Positions 24,701 to 33,105 of a stretch of DNA of 64,000 bases are shown one piece after another. The notes beneath the pieces were generated by a model that was not told where the DNA came from, searched no databases, and saw only the letters and a list, made by a program, of their open reading frames with translations. The stretch is from Solwaraspora sp. WMMA2065. GTDB lineage: Bacteria > Actinomycetota > Actinomycetes > Mycobacteriales > Micromonosporaceae. Location: NCBI RefSeq assembly GCF_030345075.1, contig NZ_CP128361.1:2790001-2854000 (forward strand), given 5' to 3'. Made by a program: the position numbers and the translations under genes. How positions within the stretch are numbered: position 1 is the stretch's first letter; every line of letters begins with the position of its first letter.

Positions 24701-25012
24701 GTCGAGCACGTCACCGGTGTTGTTGATGAACACCACTGCCGCGTAGTTGGCGAGGTTCTCACTGGTGAAGCTGGTCCCGTTGCGGGACACGTCGATAGTG
24801 AAGCCGTTGTTCTTGCCGAGGGTACGGATGGCGTTGACACCCTTGGCGGTCGACGGCTGGGCCGCCTCCTCGCTGTGGGTGTAGACCAGCACCTGGTAGT
24901 CGTCGTGGTGCTCGTGGCCGTCGTGGGCTACCGCTGGCGCGGTGGTGATCATGGGTGCGGCGAGTGCCGCACCCGCGGCGACGGCAAGCCATCGCCGGGC
25001 GGATCTACTCAT
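21758..25012 (-). CDS. Secreted ThuA / PQQ-type sugar dehydrogenase / PKD multidomain protein
   Basis: The product is 1084 residues. I start at ATG 25012, which follows GGAGG and begins MSRSARRWLAVAAGAALAAP, a signal peptide. Domain order is: ThuA-like (about residues 35-255, FINNTGDVLDDAQ, GGYLGVHLAVD), a glucose/sorbosone dehydrogenase-type beta-propeller (about 270-740, with GLLYLVTGDDTNA, LRGKVLRIR, GLRNPFRFDV and LYVLDYGDG), a PKD domain (about 755-840, WDFDGDGTTDS), an Ig-like domain, and a C-terminal CBM6-like domain. It probably oxidises or binds extracellular sugars. It is the last gene downstream of the Gfo/Idh-ABC importer run. Confidence 0.85.
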   Translation of the reverse strand: MSRSARRWLAVAAGAALAAPMITTAPAVAHDGHEHHDDYQVLVYTHSEEAAQPSTAKGVNAIRTLGKNNGFTIDVSRNGTSFTSENLANYAAVVFINNTGDVLDDAQQEAFEDYIKAGGGYLGVHLAVDAEPDWAFYRGLVGTTSTGTTANGAGVIDVADRYHPSTAKMPREVIVEDEYLNYTGNVRGVQHVLASVDPTSLDGSSMGADHPISWCQDYQGGRSWYTGLGASADTFTIGAVRKHLLGGIEWAAGIAEGDCGATVESNYERVVLNDQPGEPMTLAVLPDGRVLHNTRAGEIRLYDPATGASPVINNLDVYQHDEDGLQSVTLDPNFAENKWVYLYYAPPLDTPVDDPATPGVNEGDAPANSDDPSVWEPFKGYNLLSRVKFVEEPTPHLDMSTEQEIIKVDVDRGACCHVAGEVKFDGRGLLYLVTGDDTNASGSDGYTPINRSATRGPAYDAARSSANTNDLRGKVLRIRVKDDGSYSIPAGNLFRESQDVDDKTRPEIFLMGLRNPFRFDVDDRGFVYIGDYSPDSRNPDPQRGPEGTGRWFATKTAGNYGWPYCYSPTLPYVDYDFETETSGEPFNCAAPINDSPRNTGLSLLPPVEQPQFWYTFNATTTCRDAYLVDPAGTCDFQWPVIGTGGVGPMGGPIYKYDDSLESEYKLPAYYHDTVFFGEFSRDRMFNMRTNGSGKFFGVEAFLPGFTFDNPMDMEIGPDGTLYVLDYGDGFFRANPDASLYQIRYVKGTRGPVAELDVSPTSGQAPLNVQFSSEGSFSPEVGETISIAWDFDGDGTTDSTEANPSFTYTSNGVYYAQLTVTDSTGKQATLSRTITVGNTAPTVEVTLPVSGSFFNWGDTVPYAVTVTDPEDGTIDCDRVEVTFVLGHDEHGHPQTSTTGCTGTLPTPADGADHAGSYLFGGISARYTDLGGGGQPALTTVGQATIQVYQQQAEYAQIKQGVETSNTTDTGGGLHVSSIDGDDYIAFDPINLDGIESLTLRHSRGSSSTVGDPRAIVEVRVDAPDGPLVASTTLNATSGSRDWTSHDVAIDHPAGTHQLYLVFRTVDGGPDSNLVYLNWVQFNPAS

Positions 25013-25306
25013 CAGTCGTTCCTCCGGGGGTTCGGGAGGCTCATGCCTCACCGTGGGCACTGATTCCGTTGTGGACGGACAGTGACGGTTGGTGCCTCAC
25101 CCCTGGCGCGGTGCCACGTCCGCCAGAGTCTTCTGGTACGCCCTGCTGGCCGTCCGGCGTGACCGGGGAATCCCGATCCGGTCACGCCGGACGAGCCGTC
25201 CTCGTACCCGCGGATCACCCGGCGCGGGGCGCAACCGCGCCGGGCGACCCTCGCCCACGGGACGAGGAGTCTCGGTTTCCAGACCTCTCGACGAAGGTCG
25301 AGCCGA
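25013..25306 (-). promoter_or_regulatory. Gap with two strong hairpins upstream of the ThuA/dehydrogenase gene
   Basis: No gene is seen. CGTCCGGCGTGACCGG (25151-25166) pairs perfectly with CCGGTCACGCCGGACG (25178-25193). CCCGGCGCGG (25218-25227) pairs with CCGCGCCGGG (25235-25244), itself enclosed by a looser TCCTCGT/ACGAGGA pair. They may terminate the upstream Gfo/Idh message or attenuate read-through into the large secreted protein. Confidence 0.6.
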
Positions 25307-26527
25307 TCAGGCCGGTGCCGTGGTATTCGCCGGATCCACGGTGACCCATTCGCCGAGCCCGGCCGACTCCTCCACCGCGGCCAGCGCCTGCTGGACCTGG
25401 AGTGCGTCGTCGAAGGACGGTGTCGGATCGTCTCCGGCCGCCAGCGCCGCGACGAAGTCACGGGCCTGGTGGGTGAAGGAGTGCTCGTACCCGATGCCGT
25501 GGCCGGGCGGCCACCAGGCAGACAGGTACGGGTGCTCCGGTTCGGTCACGATGATGCGGGTGAAGCCCTGCTCGGCCGCGGGCCGGGTGGCGTCGAAGAA
25601 CTCCAGTTCGTTCATCCGCTCGAAGTCGAACGCGACCGACCCGAGCGAGCCGTTGATCTCGATCCGCAACCCGTTCTTGCGTCCGGCGGCGAAGCGGGTC
25701 GCCTCGTAGCTGGCCACCGCCCCGCCGTCGAGCCGGGCCATGAACAGCGCGGCGTCGTCGACGGTGACCTCGCCGGTGGCCGGTTCGGCGTCGTCTGCGG
25801 ACCCGCCGCCGGCCGAAGCGGAAAGCCCGCTGGAACCGGCTGGCAGTGGCCGCCGCTTGACGAACGTCTCGGTCAGCCCGCTCACCCGGGCGATCCGTTG
25901 GCCCGTGACGAACTGGGTGGCGTCGATGATGTGCGCACCGATGTCACCCAGCGCCCCGGAACCCGCCTTGTCCTTCTGCAACCGCCAGACCAACGGAAAG
26001 TCCGGATCGAGGATCCAGTCCTGCAGGTACACCGCCCGCACGTGCCGGATCGTTCCGATCCGGCCGTCGGCGACGAGTTGACGCATCAACGTCACCGCCG
26101 GCACCCGCCGGTAGTTGAATCCGCACATCGACCGGACGCCGCCGGCCCGGGCGACCCGAGCCGCGTCGGCCATTTGCTGCGCCTCGGCCACCGTGTTGGC
26201 CAGTGGCTTCTCGCACAGCACGTGCTTGCCGGCGGCGAGTGCCGCGATGGCGATCTCGGCGTGGCTGTCACCCGGCGTACAGATGTCGACCACGTCGATG
26301 TCGTCCCGGGCGATCAGCGCCCGCCAGTCGGTGGTGTACGACTCCCAGCCGAGTTGGTCGGCGGCCTCGGCCACCTTGGACTCGTCCCGGCCGCACACTG
26401 CGGTCATCCGGACCCACGCCGGCAGGTCGTAGACCCGGTTCACGGTTCGCCAGGCCTGCGAGTGCGCGGCGCCCATGAACGCGTAGCCGATCATGCCGAC
26501 CCGCAGTTCGTTGTGTTCAGCGGACAA
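25307..26527 (-). CDS. Gfo/Idh/MocA-family oxidoreductase
   Basis: The product is 406 residues. The NAD(P)-binding start reads RVGMIGYAFMGAAHSQAW (about residues 9-26). The family motif CEKPLANT (about 105-112) supplies the conserved Lys, and GDIGAHIIDATQF (about 198-210) the catalytic region. The start is TTG 26527, preceded by GGGGAGG at proper spacing, and no better ATG lies nearby. A Gly/Ser/Ala-rich insertion (about 234-255) is unusual. It likely oxidises or reduces a sugar, cyclitol or keto-glycoside brought in by the ABC importer encoded just upstream. Confidence 0.9.
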   Translation of the reverse strand: MSAEHNELRVGMIGYAFMGAAHSQAWRTVNRVYDLPAWVRMTAVCGRDESKVAEAADQLGWESYTTDWRALIARDDIDVVDICTPGDSHAEIAIAALAAGKHVLCEKPLANTVAEAQQMADAARVARAGGVRSMCGFNYRRVPAVTLMRQLVADGRIGTIRHVRAVYLQDWILDPDFPLVWRLQKDKAGSGALGDIGAHIIDATQFVTGQRIARVSGLTETFVKRRPLPAGSSGLSASAGGGSADDAEPATGEVTVDDAALFMARLDGGAVASYEATRFAAGRKNGLRIEINGSLGSVAFDFERMNELEFFDATRPAAEQGFTRIIVTEPEHPYLSAWWPPGHGIGYEHSFTHQARDFVAALAAGDDPTPSFDDALQVQQALAAVEESAGLGEWVTVDPANTTAPA

Positions 26528-26548
26528 GGTAAGCCTCCCCGTTGCAGG

Positions 26549-27640
26549 TCAGAACCCGAGCGGCAGGTACTCGCTCGCGTTCTCCTTGGTGATGGTCTCC
26601 GAGGCCAGGATGATCTCCTTGGGCACCTGCAGCTCGACCAGGTCGGACATGCCCCGGCCCTGTGCGATCAGGCGGGCGAGCGAGATCGCCGAGGAGGCCA
26701 TCGACGGGCTGTAGGTGACGGTCGCCTTCAGCACGCTGTCGTCGGCCTGGATCGCCTCCATCGCCGCCCGCGAACCGGCACCGCCGACCATGATGAACTC
26801 CGACCGGTTGGCCTGGCTGATCGCAGCCAGTACCCCGATGCCCTGGTCGTCGTCGTGGTTCCAGATGGCGTCGATCTCCGGCAGGGCCTGCAGCAGGTTG
26901 GCCGCCTCGCGCTGGCCGGAGTCGGCGGTGAACTCGGCCGCCCGCCGGTTGGCGACGGTGAAGCCGTGCACCTCGAGGGCGTCCTTGAAACCGGCGGACC
27001 GCTCCTGGGTCAGCTCCAGCGCGTCGATCCCGGCGATCTCGGCGATCACCGGGTTGGCGATGCCCTTCTCCTGCATCTGGGCGGCAATGTAGTTGCCCGC
27101 CGACACGCCCATGCCGTAGTTGTCGCCCTTGATCTGGGTGCGGTAGGCGAGCGCCTGGGTGAACGCCCGGTCCAGGTTGACCACCGGGATGCCGGCCTCC
27201 ATGGCCTGCAGGCCACTCGCGGTCAGCTCGGCTCCGTCGTGCGGCAGCATCACGATGACGTCCGGGCTCTGCGAGATCAGCGTGTCCAGCGCGGCCCGTT
27301 GAGCGGCGGCGTCGGCGCCCGCCTCGACGGTGAGGAACTCCACGTCCGAGTACGCCTCGGCCTGGGCCCGGGCGTTGTTGGTGATCGCCGCGAGCCAGCC
27401 GTGGTCGGCCGCCGGGGCGGAGAAGCCGATGGTGACGGTCTCACCGGGCTCGGAGTTGGGGTTGCCCTGGTTGGCGGCCTGCGTCTGGGTGTTGGTCGGG
27501 GCGGCCTCGTTGCTGGTGCACGCGCTCAGCAGTACACCGGCACCTACTGCGGCACCACCGGCGAGCAGCCGACGGCGGGACATGTCACTGGCGGCGGCGC
27601 CGCGCGCGCCGAACAGTGTCCGACGGGAGAAAGCGGTCAT
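26549..27640 (-). CDS. Sugar-binding lipoprotein of an ABC importer (ribose/CUT2 type)
   Basis: The product is 363 residues. The N-terminus has a Tat-like SRRTLF and SRRRLLAGG stretch and a lipobox LSAC (Cys about residue 41), so it is an exported lipoprotein. An ATG at residue 20 is an alternative start. The body is a periplasmic-binding-protein type 1 fold: VTIGFSAPAADHGWLAAI, DVIVMLPHDGAEL, VVNLDRAF and IWNHDDDQGIGVL. It delivers a monosaccharide-like ligand to the permease and ATPase encoded upstream in the same run. Confidence 0.92.
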   Translation of the reverse strand: MTAFSRRTLFGARGAAASDMSRRRLLAGGAAVGAGVLLSACTSNEAAPTNTQTQAANQGNPNSEPGETVTIGFSAPAADHGWLAAITNNARAQAEAYSDVEFLTVEAGADAAAQRAALDTLISQSPDVIVMLPHDGAELTASGLQAMEAGIPVVNLDRAFTQALAYRTQIKGDNYGMGVSAGNYIAAQMQEKGIANPVIAEIAGIDALELTQERSAGFKDALEVHGFTVANRRAAEFTADSGQREAANLLQALPEIDAIWNHDDDQGIGVLAAISQANRSEFIMVGGAGSRAAMEAIQADDSVLKATVTYSPSMASSAISLARLIAQGRGMSDLVELQVPKEIILASETITKENASEYLPLGF

Positions 27641-27747
27641 GACGACCTCCTGGATCGCAATGGCGGGGAGTTATCGGGGTGTGCGGGGCCTGGCGACCGT
27701 CGGAGTCGACGGCCACCGGGCGGTGGATGGGTGTGTCAGGTGGAGCC

Positions 27748-28827
27748 TCAGGCGGTTCTTCGGTTGAAGAGCTGACTGAGGGAGTTGAACCGGAACTGCT
27801 GGATGAGAACGGCCACCACGATGATCCCGCCCTTGATCATGTTCTGGGATTCGGTGGAGAGTCCGTTGATGGCGAACAGGTTGGTGATGGTGGAGAAGAC
27901 CAGCACCCCGAACAGGGCGCCGATGATGGTGCCGCGGCCGCCGGTGAGCAGCGTGCCGCCGATGATCGCCGCAGCGATCGCGTCGAGCTCGTACAGGTTG
28001 GCCATGGCGGCCTGGGCCGAGTTGGCCTGCGCGGTCAGCATGATCGCGCCGATACCGCAGCACAGCCCGGACAGGCCGTAGATGAGTAGGGTGTGCCACC
28101 GGACGTTGATGCCGGCGAGCCGGGCCGCTTCGGCGTTGCCGCCGATCGCAACGGTGCGTCGGCCGAAGGTGGTGCGGTTGAGCAGCACCCAGCCGGCGGC
28201 GACCACCGCGGCGAGGATGATCACCAGCAGCGGGATTCCGAGGATCCGTTGGGTGGCCATCCCGTTGATCACCGACGAGGTGGAGACCTGGGTCTGCTTG
28301 CCGGAGATGAGCGCGGCCAGCCCTCGCGCGGCCACCATCATCGCCAGGGTGGCAATGAACGGCACCAGCCGGCCGTACGAGATCAGCACTCCGTTGACCA
28401 GTCCGACGCACATCCCGACCACGACAGCGGTGAAGATCATGCCGCCGGGGCCGAAACTCTGGGTCGCCACCGTGGTGGCCCATACCCCGGCCAGCGCCAT
28501 GATCGCGCCGACCGACAGGTCGATGCCGCCGGCGATGATCACGAATGTCATGCCGACGGTGACCACGCCGATCGCGGAGGCCTGCTGCAGGATGGTGAAG
28601 ATGTTGTTGCGGACCCAGGTCGGGTCACTGTATAGGTCGGGCCGGGTGGCGGCGCCGATGATGACCAGAATCACGAGGACGCCGACCAGCCACAGGTTGC
28701 GTCGGGCGTACTCGCTGGCGTCGGAACGCCACCAGCTCTGCCGGGGTGGTTCGTCCGCGCCGTGCGCCGGCGGCGCTGCCGGCTTCTCCTTACCGGGTAC
28801 GGTCGCCGTGGCCTCTTCCGCGGTCAC
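27748..28827 (-). CDS. ABC sugar importer permease (RbsC/CUT2 type)
   Basis: The product is 359 residues from GTG 28827, preceded by AAGGAG; an upstream extension to 28953 has no ribosome site. There are about 9-10 membrane helices, and the family motifs GVVTVGMTFVIIAGGIDLSVGAI and GLVNGVLISYGRLVPFIATLAMM are present (split here between residues about 105-165). TFGRRTVAIGGNAEAARLAGINV is the cytoplasmic coupling loop to the ATPase. One permease gene is present, so the channel would be a homodimer. Confidence 0.92.
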   Translation of the reverse strand: MTAEEATATVPGKEKPAAPPAHGADEPPRQSWWRSDASEYARRNLWLVGVLVILVIIGAATRPDLYSDPTWVRNNIFTILQQASAIGVVTVGMTFVIIAGGIDLSVGAIMALAGVWATTVATQSFGPGGMIFTAVVVGMCVGLVNGVLISYGRLVPFIATLAMMVAARGLAALISGKQTQVSTSSVINGMATQRILGIPLLVIILAAVVAAGWVLLNRTTFGRRTVAIGGNAEAARLAGINVRWHTLLIYGLSGLCCGIGAIMLTAQANSAQAAMANLYELDAIAAAIIGGTLLTGGRGTIIGALFGVLVFSTITNLFAINGLSTESQNMIKGGIIVVAVLIQQFRFNSLSQLFNRRTA

Positions 28828-28882
28828 AGTCCTACTCCTTCGTTTACCGGCTGGCCGCTGGCCAACTGGTCGGGTCGCCCGG

Positions 28883-30469
28883 TCACGCCGCGGCACTTTC
28901 CTTCGCCGACCCCGACATGACGAGGTCGAGCACGGTCTCCTCATCGATCTCACCGGCCGGGGCCTGGTGGACGACGCGTCCTTCCCGCATCACCAGCACC
29001 CGGTCGGCCAGCCCCAGTACCTCCGGCACCTCGCTGGAGACCAGCAGGACGCCCACGCCCTGCGCGGCGAGGTCGTGGATCACCTGGTACAGCTCGGCCC
29101 GGGCACCGACGTCGACGCCCCGGGTCGGCTCGTCGAGCAGCAGCAGCCGGGTGTCACCGAGCAGCCACCGGCCGACCACCACCTTCTGCTGGTTGCCGCC
29201 GGAGAGCTGGCGCACCGGACGGTGCACGCCCCGGGGACGCAGTTCCAGCGAGCCGGCCACCCGTTCAGCGGCGCTGACCTCCCGGCCGGCGTCGGTGAAC
29301 CCGACCCGGGCGAGGCGACCGAAGGTGGCCAACGTGATGTTCCGGAAGATCGGTTCGCCCAGCAGTAGTGCCTGGCTCTTGCGTTCCTCCGGTGCCATGC
29401 CCATGCCGGCCCGCACCGCGGCACCGACGCTGCCGGCCCGTACCGGTTTGCCGGCCATCGTGACCTTGCCGGTGTCGGCGGTCCGGGCTCCGAAGATCGT
29501 CTCCAGCAGTTCCGAACGACCGGCACCGACCAGGCCGGCGATGCCGACGATCTCCCCCCGCGCGACGGTCAGTGAGACGTCGCTGAACTCCCCCGCACGG
29601 CTGAGCCGGGACACCTCCAGCAACTGCTCCCCGTGTGGGTTCGGCTCCCGCTGTGGGAACACGTACTCGATGGACCGGCCGGTCATCCGGCTGACCAGTT
29701 CCTTGGTCGGGGTGGTCTGCGCCGACAGGTTCTGCGCGGTGGTCCGGCCGTCCTTGAGTACGGTGACCCGGTCACCGATCTCGCGGATCTCCTCCAGCCG
29801 GTGTGAGATGTAGATGACCGCGATGCCCTGAGCGGTCAGTTCGCGAATGATCCGGAACAAGTTCTCGACCTCGTCGTGGGCGAGCACCGCGCTCGGCTCG
29901 TCCATGATGATCAGCTTGGCCTGGTGGGACAGTGCCCGGGCCATGCTGACCACCTGCTTGCCGGCCGCCGGAAGCGATCGGACCAGCCCGCGGGGTCGGA
30001 TCTCGGCGTGGCCGAGTCGGCCCAGGATGTCGCGGGTGCGCCGGGCCATCGCCGACCGACGGACGAAGCCTGCGGTCCGCGGCTCGTGGCCGAGGAAGGC
30101 ATTCTCCGCCACGGAGAGGTCGTCGACCAGGTCGAGTTCCTGGTAGATGGTGGCGATGCCGGCCCGCATCGCGGCCTGCGGATTGGCGAACCGGACCGGT
30201 CGGCCCTGCCATTCGACCCGCCCCGCGTCGGGGCGGTGCACGCCGGCCAGCACCTTGATCAGGGTCGACTTGCCGGCCCCGTTCTGGCCGAGCAGGCAGT
30301 GCACCTCCCCGGCACGCACCTCGAGCTGCACCCCGTCCAGGGCGCGTACCCCGGGAAAGGTCTTCACGACGTCGGTCAGCCGCAGCACCACGTCGCCGCC
30401 GGCGGCCACGGCCGGGGTGCCGCCGGGCTCGTCAACCGGCGCGGCGCCGGTGGCCTCGGGGGCGCTCAC
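28883..30469 (-). CDS. Tandem ABC ATPase of the sugar importer (RbsA/MglA type)
   Basis: The product is 528 residues with two ATPase halves. Half 1 has Walker A GQNGAGKST (about residues 61-69), Walker B LIIMDEPSA and a degenerate signature LPAAGKQ. Half 2 has GLVGAGRSE, the full signature LSGGNQQK and LLLLDEPTRGVD. This asymmetry is normal for the family. GTG 30469 overlaps the ROK gene's stop by 4 bp, so regulator and importer are co-transcribed. Confidence 0.93.
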   Translation of the reverse strand: MSAPEATGAAPVDEPGGTPAVAAGGDVVLRLTDVVKTFPGVRALDGVQLEVRAGEVHCLLGQNGAGKSTLIKVLAGVHRPDAGRVEWQGRPVRFANPQAAMRAGIATIYQELDLVDDLSVAENAFLGHEPRTAGFVRRSAMARRTRDILGRLGHAEIRPRGLVRSLPAAGKQVVSMARALSHQAKLIIMDEPSAVLAHDEVENLFRIIRELTAQGIAVIYISHRLEEIREIGDRVTVLKDGRTTAQNLSAQTTPTKELVSRMTGRSIEYVFPQREPNPHGEQLLEVSRLSRAGEFSDVSLTVARGEIVGIAGLVGAGRSELLETIFGARTADTGKVTMAGKPVRAGSVGAAVRAGMGMAPEERKSQALLLGEPIFRNITLATFGRLARVGFTDAGREVSAAERVAGSLELRPRGVHRPVRQLSGGNQQKVVVGRWLLGDTRLLLLDEPTRGVDVGARAELYQVIHDLAAQGVGVLLVSSEVPEVLGLADRVLVMREGRVVHQAPAGEIDEETVLDLVMSGSAKESAAA

Positions 30470-31644
30470 GACGCCTGCTCGAAGGCGACGTCGCTGGCCA
30501 GCACGGAGGCGCCGGTCACGCCGGCCCGCGAACCCAGCTCGGACAGCACGACCGGCAGGTTGCCGGTGGCCAGCGGCAGTGACCGCCGGTAGACCACGCT
30601 GCGGATCTCGGCCAGCAGGATGTGCCCGAGGTGGGCCAGACCACCGCCGATCACGATCATCGACGGGTTGGCGAAGCTGACCAGACCGGCGAGGACGCCG
30701 CCGAGCCGCCGGCCGCCGTCGCGGATCAGCCGGATGCAGGTGACGTCACCTTCCATGGCGCACTCGGCGACGTCGCGCGCGGTGAGCTCGGCCCGCTGGG
30801 TGAGCCGCTCGGCCAGTGCCGGAGAGGTGCCGGCCCGGGCGGCGGCGGCCGCCTCCTTGGCCAGCGCCGCACCGCTGAACAGCGCCTCCAGGCATCCGGC
30901 GTTGCCGCAGGAGCACATCGGACCGTGCGAGTCGACCTGGATGTGGCCGATGTCGCCGGCGCAGCCGTCGATCCCCCGGTAGACCTGGCCCGCGAGGTAG
31001 ATGCCGCAGCCGACGCCGGTGCCGAGCTTGACGAACAGGAAGTCGTCGACCGAGTGGGCCACGCCGCCGTGCCGTTCCCCGATGGCCATGATGTTCACGT
31101 CGTTGTCCACCACCGCCGGGCAGCCGTGCTCCCGGGCGAGCAGTTCACGGACCGGGAACCGGTCCCAGCCCGGCATGATCGGCGGGGAGACCGGCACTCC
31201 GTCGCGGTAGCTGACCGGCCCGGGCACCCCGATGCCGATACCGTCGAGGCGCTCGTGCACCCCTTCGACCCGGGCCTTGGCGAGCAGCTCGTTGATCCGG
31301 TGCAGGATGACCTTCGGCCCCTGCCGGATGTCGGCGGGTTCGGTGTACGCGGCCACCGGCTCCAGCCGGCCGTTGGTGATCTCCACGTCGACCGAGCTGG
31401 CGCCCAGGTCGATCGCGGCGAACCGCAGGTCCGGGTTGAGCTCGACCAGGGTCGAGCGGCGGCCGCCCCGTGAGGCGGCCATCCCTGCTTCGGTCACGAA
31501 GCCGGAGGCGACCAGCCGCTCCAACTCGGACAGCAGGCGAGGGCGGGGAATCTCCAGCTGGTCTGCGAGCTCGGCCCGAGAGACCGGTCCACTGTCCCGC
31601 AACAGTCGCAGCAGCTGGAGGTGCAGAGGATCCGCCGTACGCAT
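30466..31644 (-). CDS. ROK-family transcriptional regulator (importer-linked)
   Basis: The product is 392 residues. I prefer ATG 31644 over GTG 31653 because GGAGG (31653-31657) sits 8 nt upstream of the ATG. Residues about 5-60 are a winged helix (PVSRAELADQLEIPRPRLLSELERL). The rest is a ROK sugar-binding domain with GIGIGVPGPVSY, DNDVNIMA, the catalytic-region GTGVGCGIYL, GHIQVD and the zinc site CSCGNAGC. It heads the importer operon and very likely represses it, with the imported sugar or its phosphate as ligand. A close paralogue is at 37277-38467. Confidence 0.92.
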   Translation of the reverse strand: MRTADPLHLQLLRLLRDSGPVSRAELADQLEIPRPRLLSELERLVASGFVTEAGMAASRGGRRSTLVELNPDLRFAAIDLGASSVDVEITNGRLEPVAAYTEPADIRQGPKVILHRINELLAKARVEGVHERLDGIGIGVPGPVSYRDGVPVSPPIMPGWDRFPVRELLAREHGCPAVVDNDVNIMAIGERHGGVAHSVDDFLFVKLGTGVGCGIYLAGQVYRGIDGCAGDIGHIQVDSHGPMCSCGNAGCLEALFSGAALAKEAAAAARAGTSPALAERLTQRAELTARDVAECAMEGDVTCIRLIRDGGRRLGGVLAGLVSFANPSMIVIGGGLAHLGHILLAEIRSVVYRRSLPLATGNLPVVLSELGSRAGVTGASVLASDVAFEQAS

Positions 31645-31989
31645 GGGGTCCACCTCCGACCGTGAGTTAACACCGAGGCGACCTCGGCGTGTCGTGACCG
31701 AAACACTAAGAGTCTTCTCAGTCTCGTGTCCAGAGTTTCGGTCTGCTGAAGCAAAACTTTTTCTGATCGTGACAGAAGTTGGTGAAACGTGCTCGAACCG
31801 GGGTTGACCTGGCCCGATGTATCTGGTTCAGGGCACGAGGGATCGACGGATCGGCCCCCGCTCAACGAGTGCGGAACCCGGACACGCGGAACCGGGGTGC
31901 CGACCGCCGCCGCTGCGGCGGTCGGCACCCCGGCCGGTTCACGCGGTTGGATCAGTGGCCGCCGTGCCGGGTGGCGGGCGACCGGTGGA
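31645..31989 (-). promoter_or_regulatory. Promoter region of the ROK/importer operon
   Basis: The 345-bp gap has no gene. Its 31680-31790 part is the most AT-rich in the neighbourhood and includes GCAAAACTTTTTCTG (about 31751-31765). Related CAAACTT sequences occur upstream of the Tat-exported isomerase (about 33411) and, inverted, of the second ROK gene (about 37131). They could be half-sites for the ROK proteins; the similarity is short and weak. Confidence 0.4.
31894..31931 (-). terminator. Perfect 17-bp hairpin after the isomerase gene
   Basis: GGGGTGCCGACCGCCGC (31894-31910) pairs with GCGGCGGTCGGCACCCC (31915-31931) around a CGCT loop, 58 nt past the stop of the 31990-33105 gene. It isolates that gene from the ROK operon. 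Confidence 0.8.
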
Positions 31990-33105
31990 TCACTCGCCCT
32001 GGCTGTAGACGGTCAGTTCCGACATGTGCTGGTAGCTGCGCTCGGCGAACTCCAGCGACTGACCCGGGTTCTCCGATCCGCCGGGAGCGGTGTCCTGCTC
32101 CCAGTTGGCGTGGTGGAAGTCGTAGTGCCCGATGGTCTGGAAGAACTGCTGGAAGTTGATGTCGCCGTCGCCCATCGGCGTCATCTCGTAGCCGTTGCTC
32201 TGCTCCGGGCTCCTGGCACCGTCCTTGGCGTGGAACAGCGGGAACCGCCGGGGCCGACGGGCCACCGTCAGGATCGGGTCGAACACCCGGGTCCGCTCCC
32301 GACCAGCCGAGTTGATGAACGTGTGGTGCTTGTGCCGGGCGACGTAGCCCCAGTAGATGTCCATCTCGAAGTAGACGTACTTCGCGTCGGTTTTGGCCAT
32401 GAAGTACTCGAGCTTGCGGACACCGGACGAACGGGTCGGCCGTCCCTGCTCGTCCAGCGGGCCGGAGTCGAGCAGGAAGTTGTACGCAGCGTCATGGTTG
32501 TGGGTGTAGAGCCGCATCTTGCGTTCCCGGGCCTGCCGGCCGAGCTCGTTCCACAGGTCAGCGGCCTCGTCCCAGTCCGACTGGTAGTCGCTGCGGGTCG
32601 GGTCGCTGCCGGTGCCGATGTTCTTCATGCCGAGTTCCTCGGCGATGTCGAGCTCCTGCTGGAACGTCTCCGCATTGATCCTGGCGTGGGTGCCGTTGGC
32701 GACCAGGCCGTTGTCGTCCAGGATCTTGCGGATCTCGGTCGGCGTGATCTGCCGTCCGAGGATCTCCTCGCTCTGGGTGTAACCAGCGAACTCGATCTCC
32801 TTGTAACCGAGTTCCGCCAGGCGGGCCAGGACCCGCTCGAAGCCGTACGGTACGCCGCTGTCGTCCGGGGCGGCCCGGATGCGGTCCCGGACCGAGTAGA
32901 GGATGATGCCCCGGTTCTGCTCGGGGATCAGCGGGTCCACGGACCAGCCGCCGCCGGCCCGGGCCGGACGGCTGGTCTGCAGCACCGGCAGCCCGGCCGC
33001 ACCGAGCACGGCAGCGGCACCGGCCGATGCGGCGAGGATGTTGCGGCGGGTGAGCGCCGGATTGGGTGGCGAGAGTTGCCCGTTGCGGCGTAGCACCTCG
33101 TCCAT
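31990..33105 (-). CDS. Tat-exported TIM-barrel sugar isomerase/epimerase-like protein
   Basis: The product is 371 residues from ATG 33105, after AAAGGTGG. The N-terminus has a twin-arginine motif (LTRRNILAAS, about residues 17-26), a hydrophobic stretch and an ARA cleavage site near 50, so it should be exported folded. The barrel shows IEFAGYTQ, THARINAETFQQEL, YTHNHDAAYNF, YFEMDIYWGYV and FPLFHAKDG, giving Glu/His/Asp metal ligands. Related exported barrels occur with Gfo/Idh and ThuA genes in sugar-oxidation loci. The exact substrate is unknown. Confidence 0.85.
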   Translation of the reverse strand: MDEVLRRNGQLSPPNPALTRRNILAASAGAAAVLGAAGLPVLQTSRPARAGGGWSVDPLIPEQNRGIILYSVRDRIRAAPDDSGVPYGFERVLARLAELGYKEIEFAGYTQSEEILGRQITPTEIRKILDDNGLVANGTHARINAETFQQELDIAEELGMKNIGTGSDPTRSDYQSDWDEAADLWNELGRQARERKMRLYTHNHDAAYNFLLDSGPLDEQGRPTRSSGVRKLEYFMAKTDAKYVYFEMDIYWGYVARHKHHTFINSAGRERTRVFDPILTVARRPRRFPLFHAKDGARSPEQSNGYEMTPMGDGDINFQQFFQTIGHYDFHHANWEQDTAPGGSENPGQSLEFAERSYQHMSELTVYSQGE

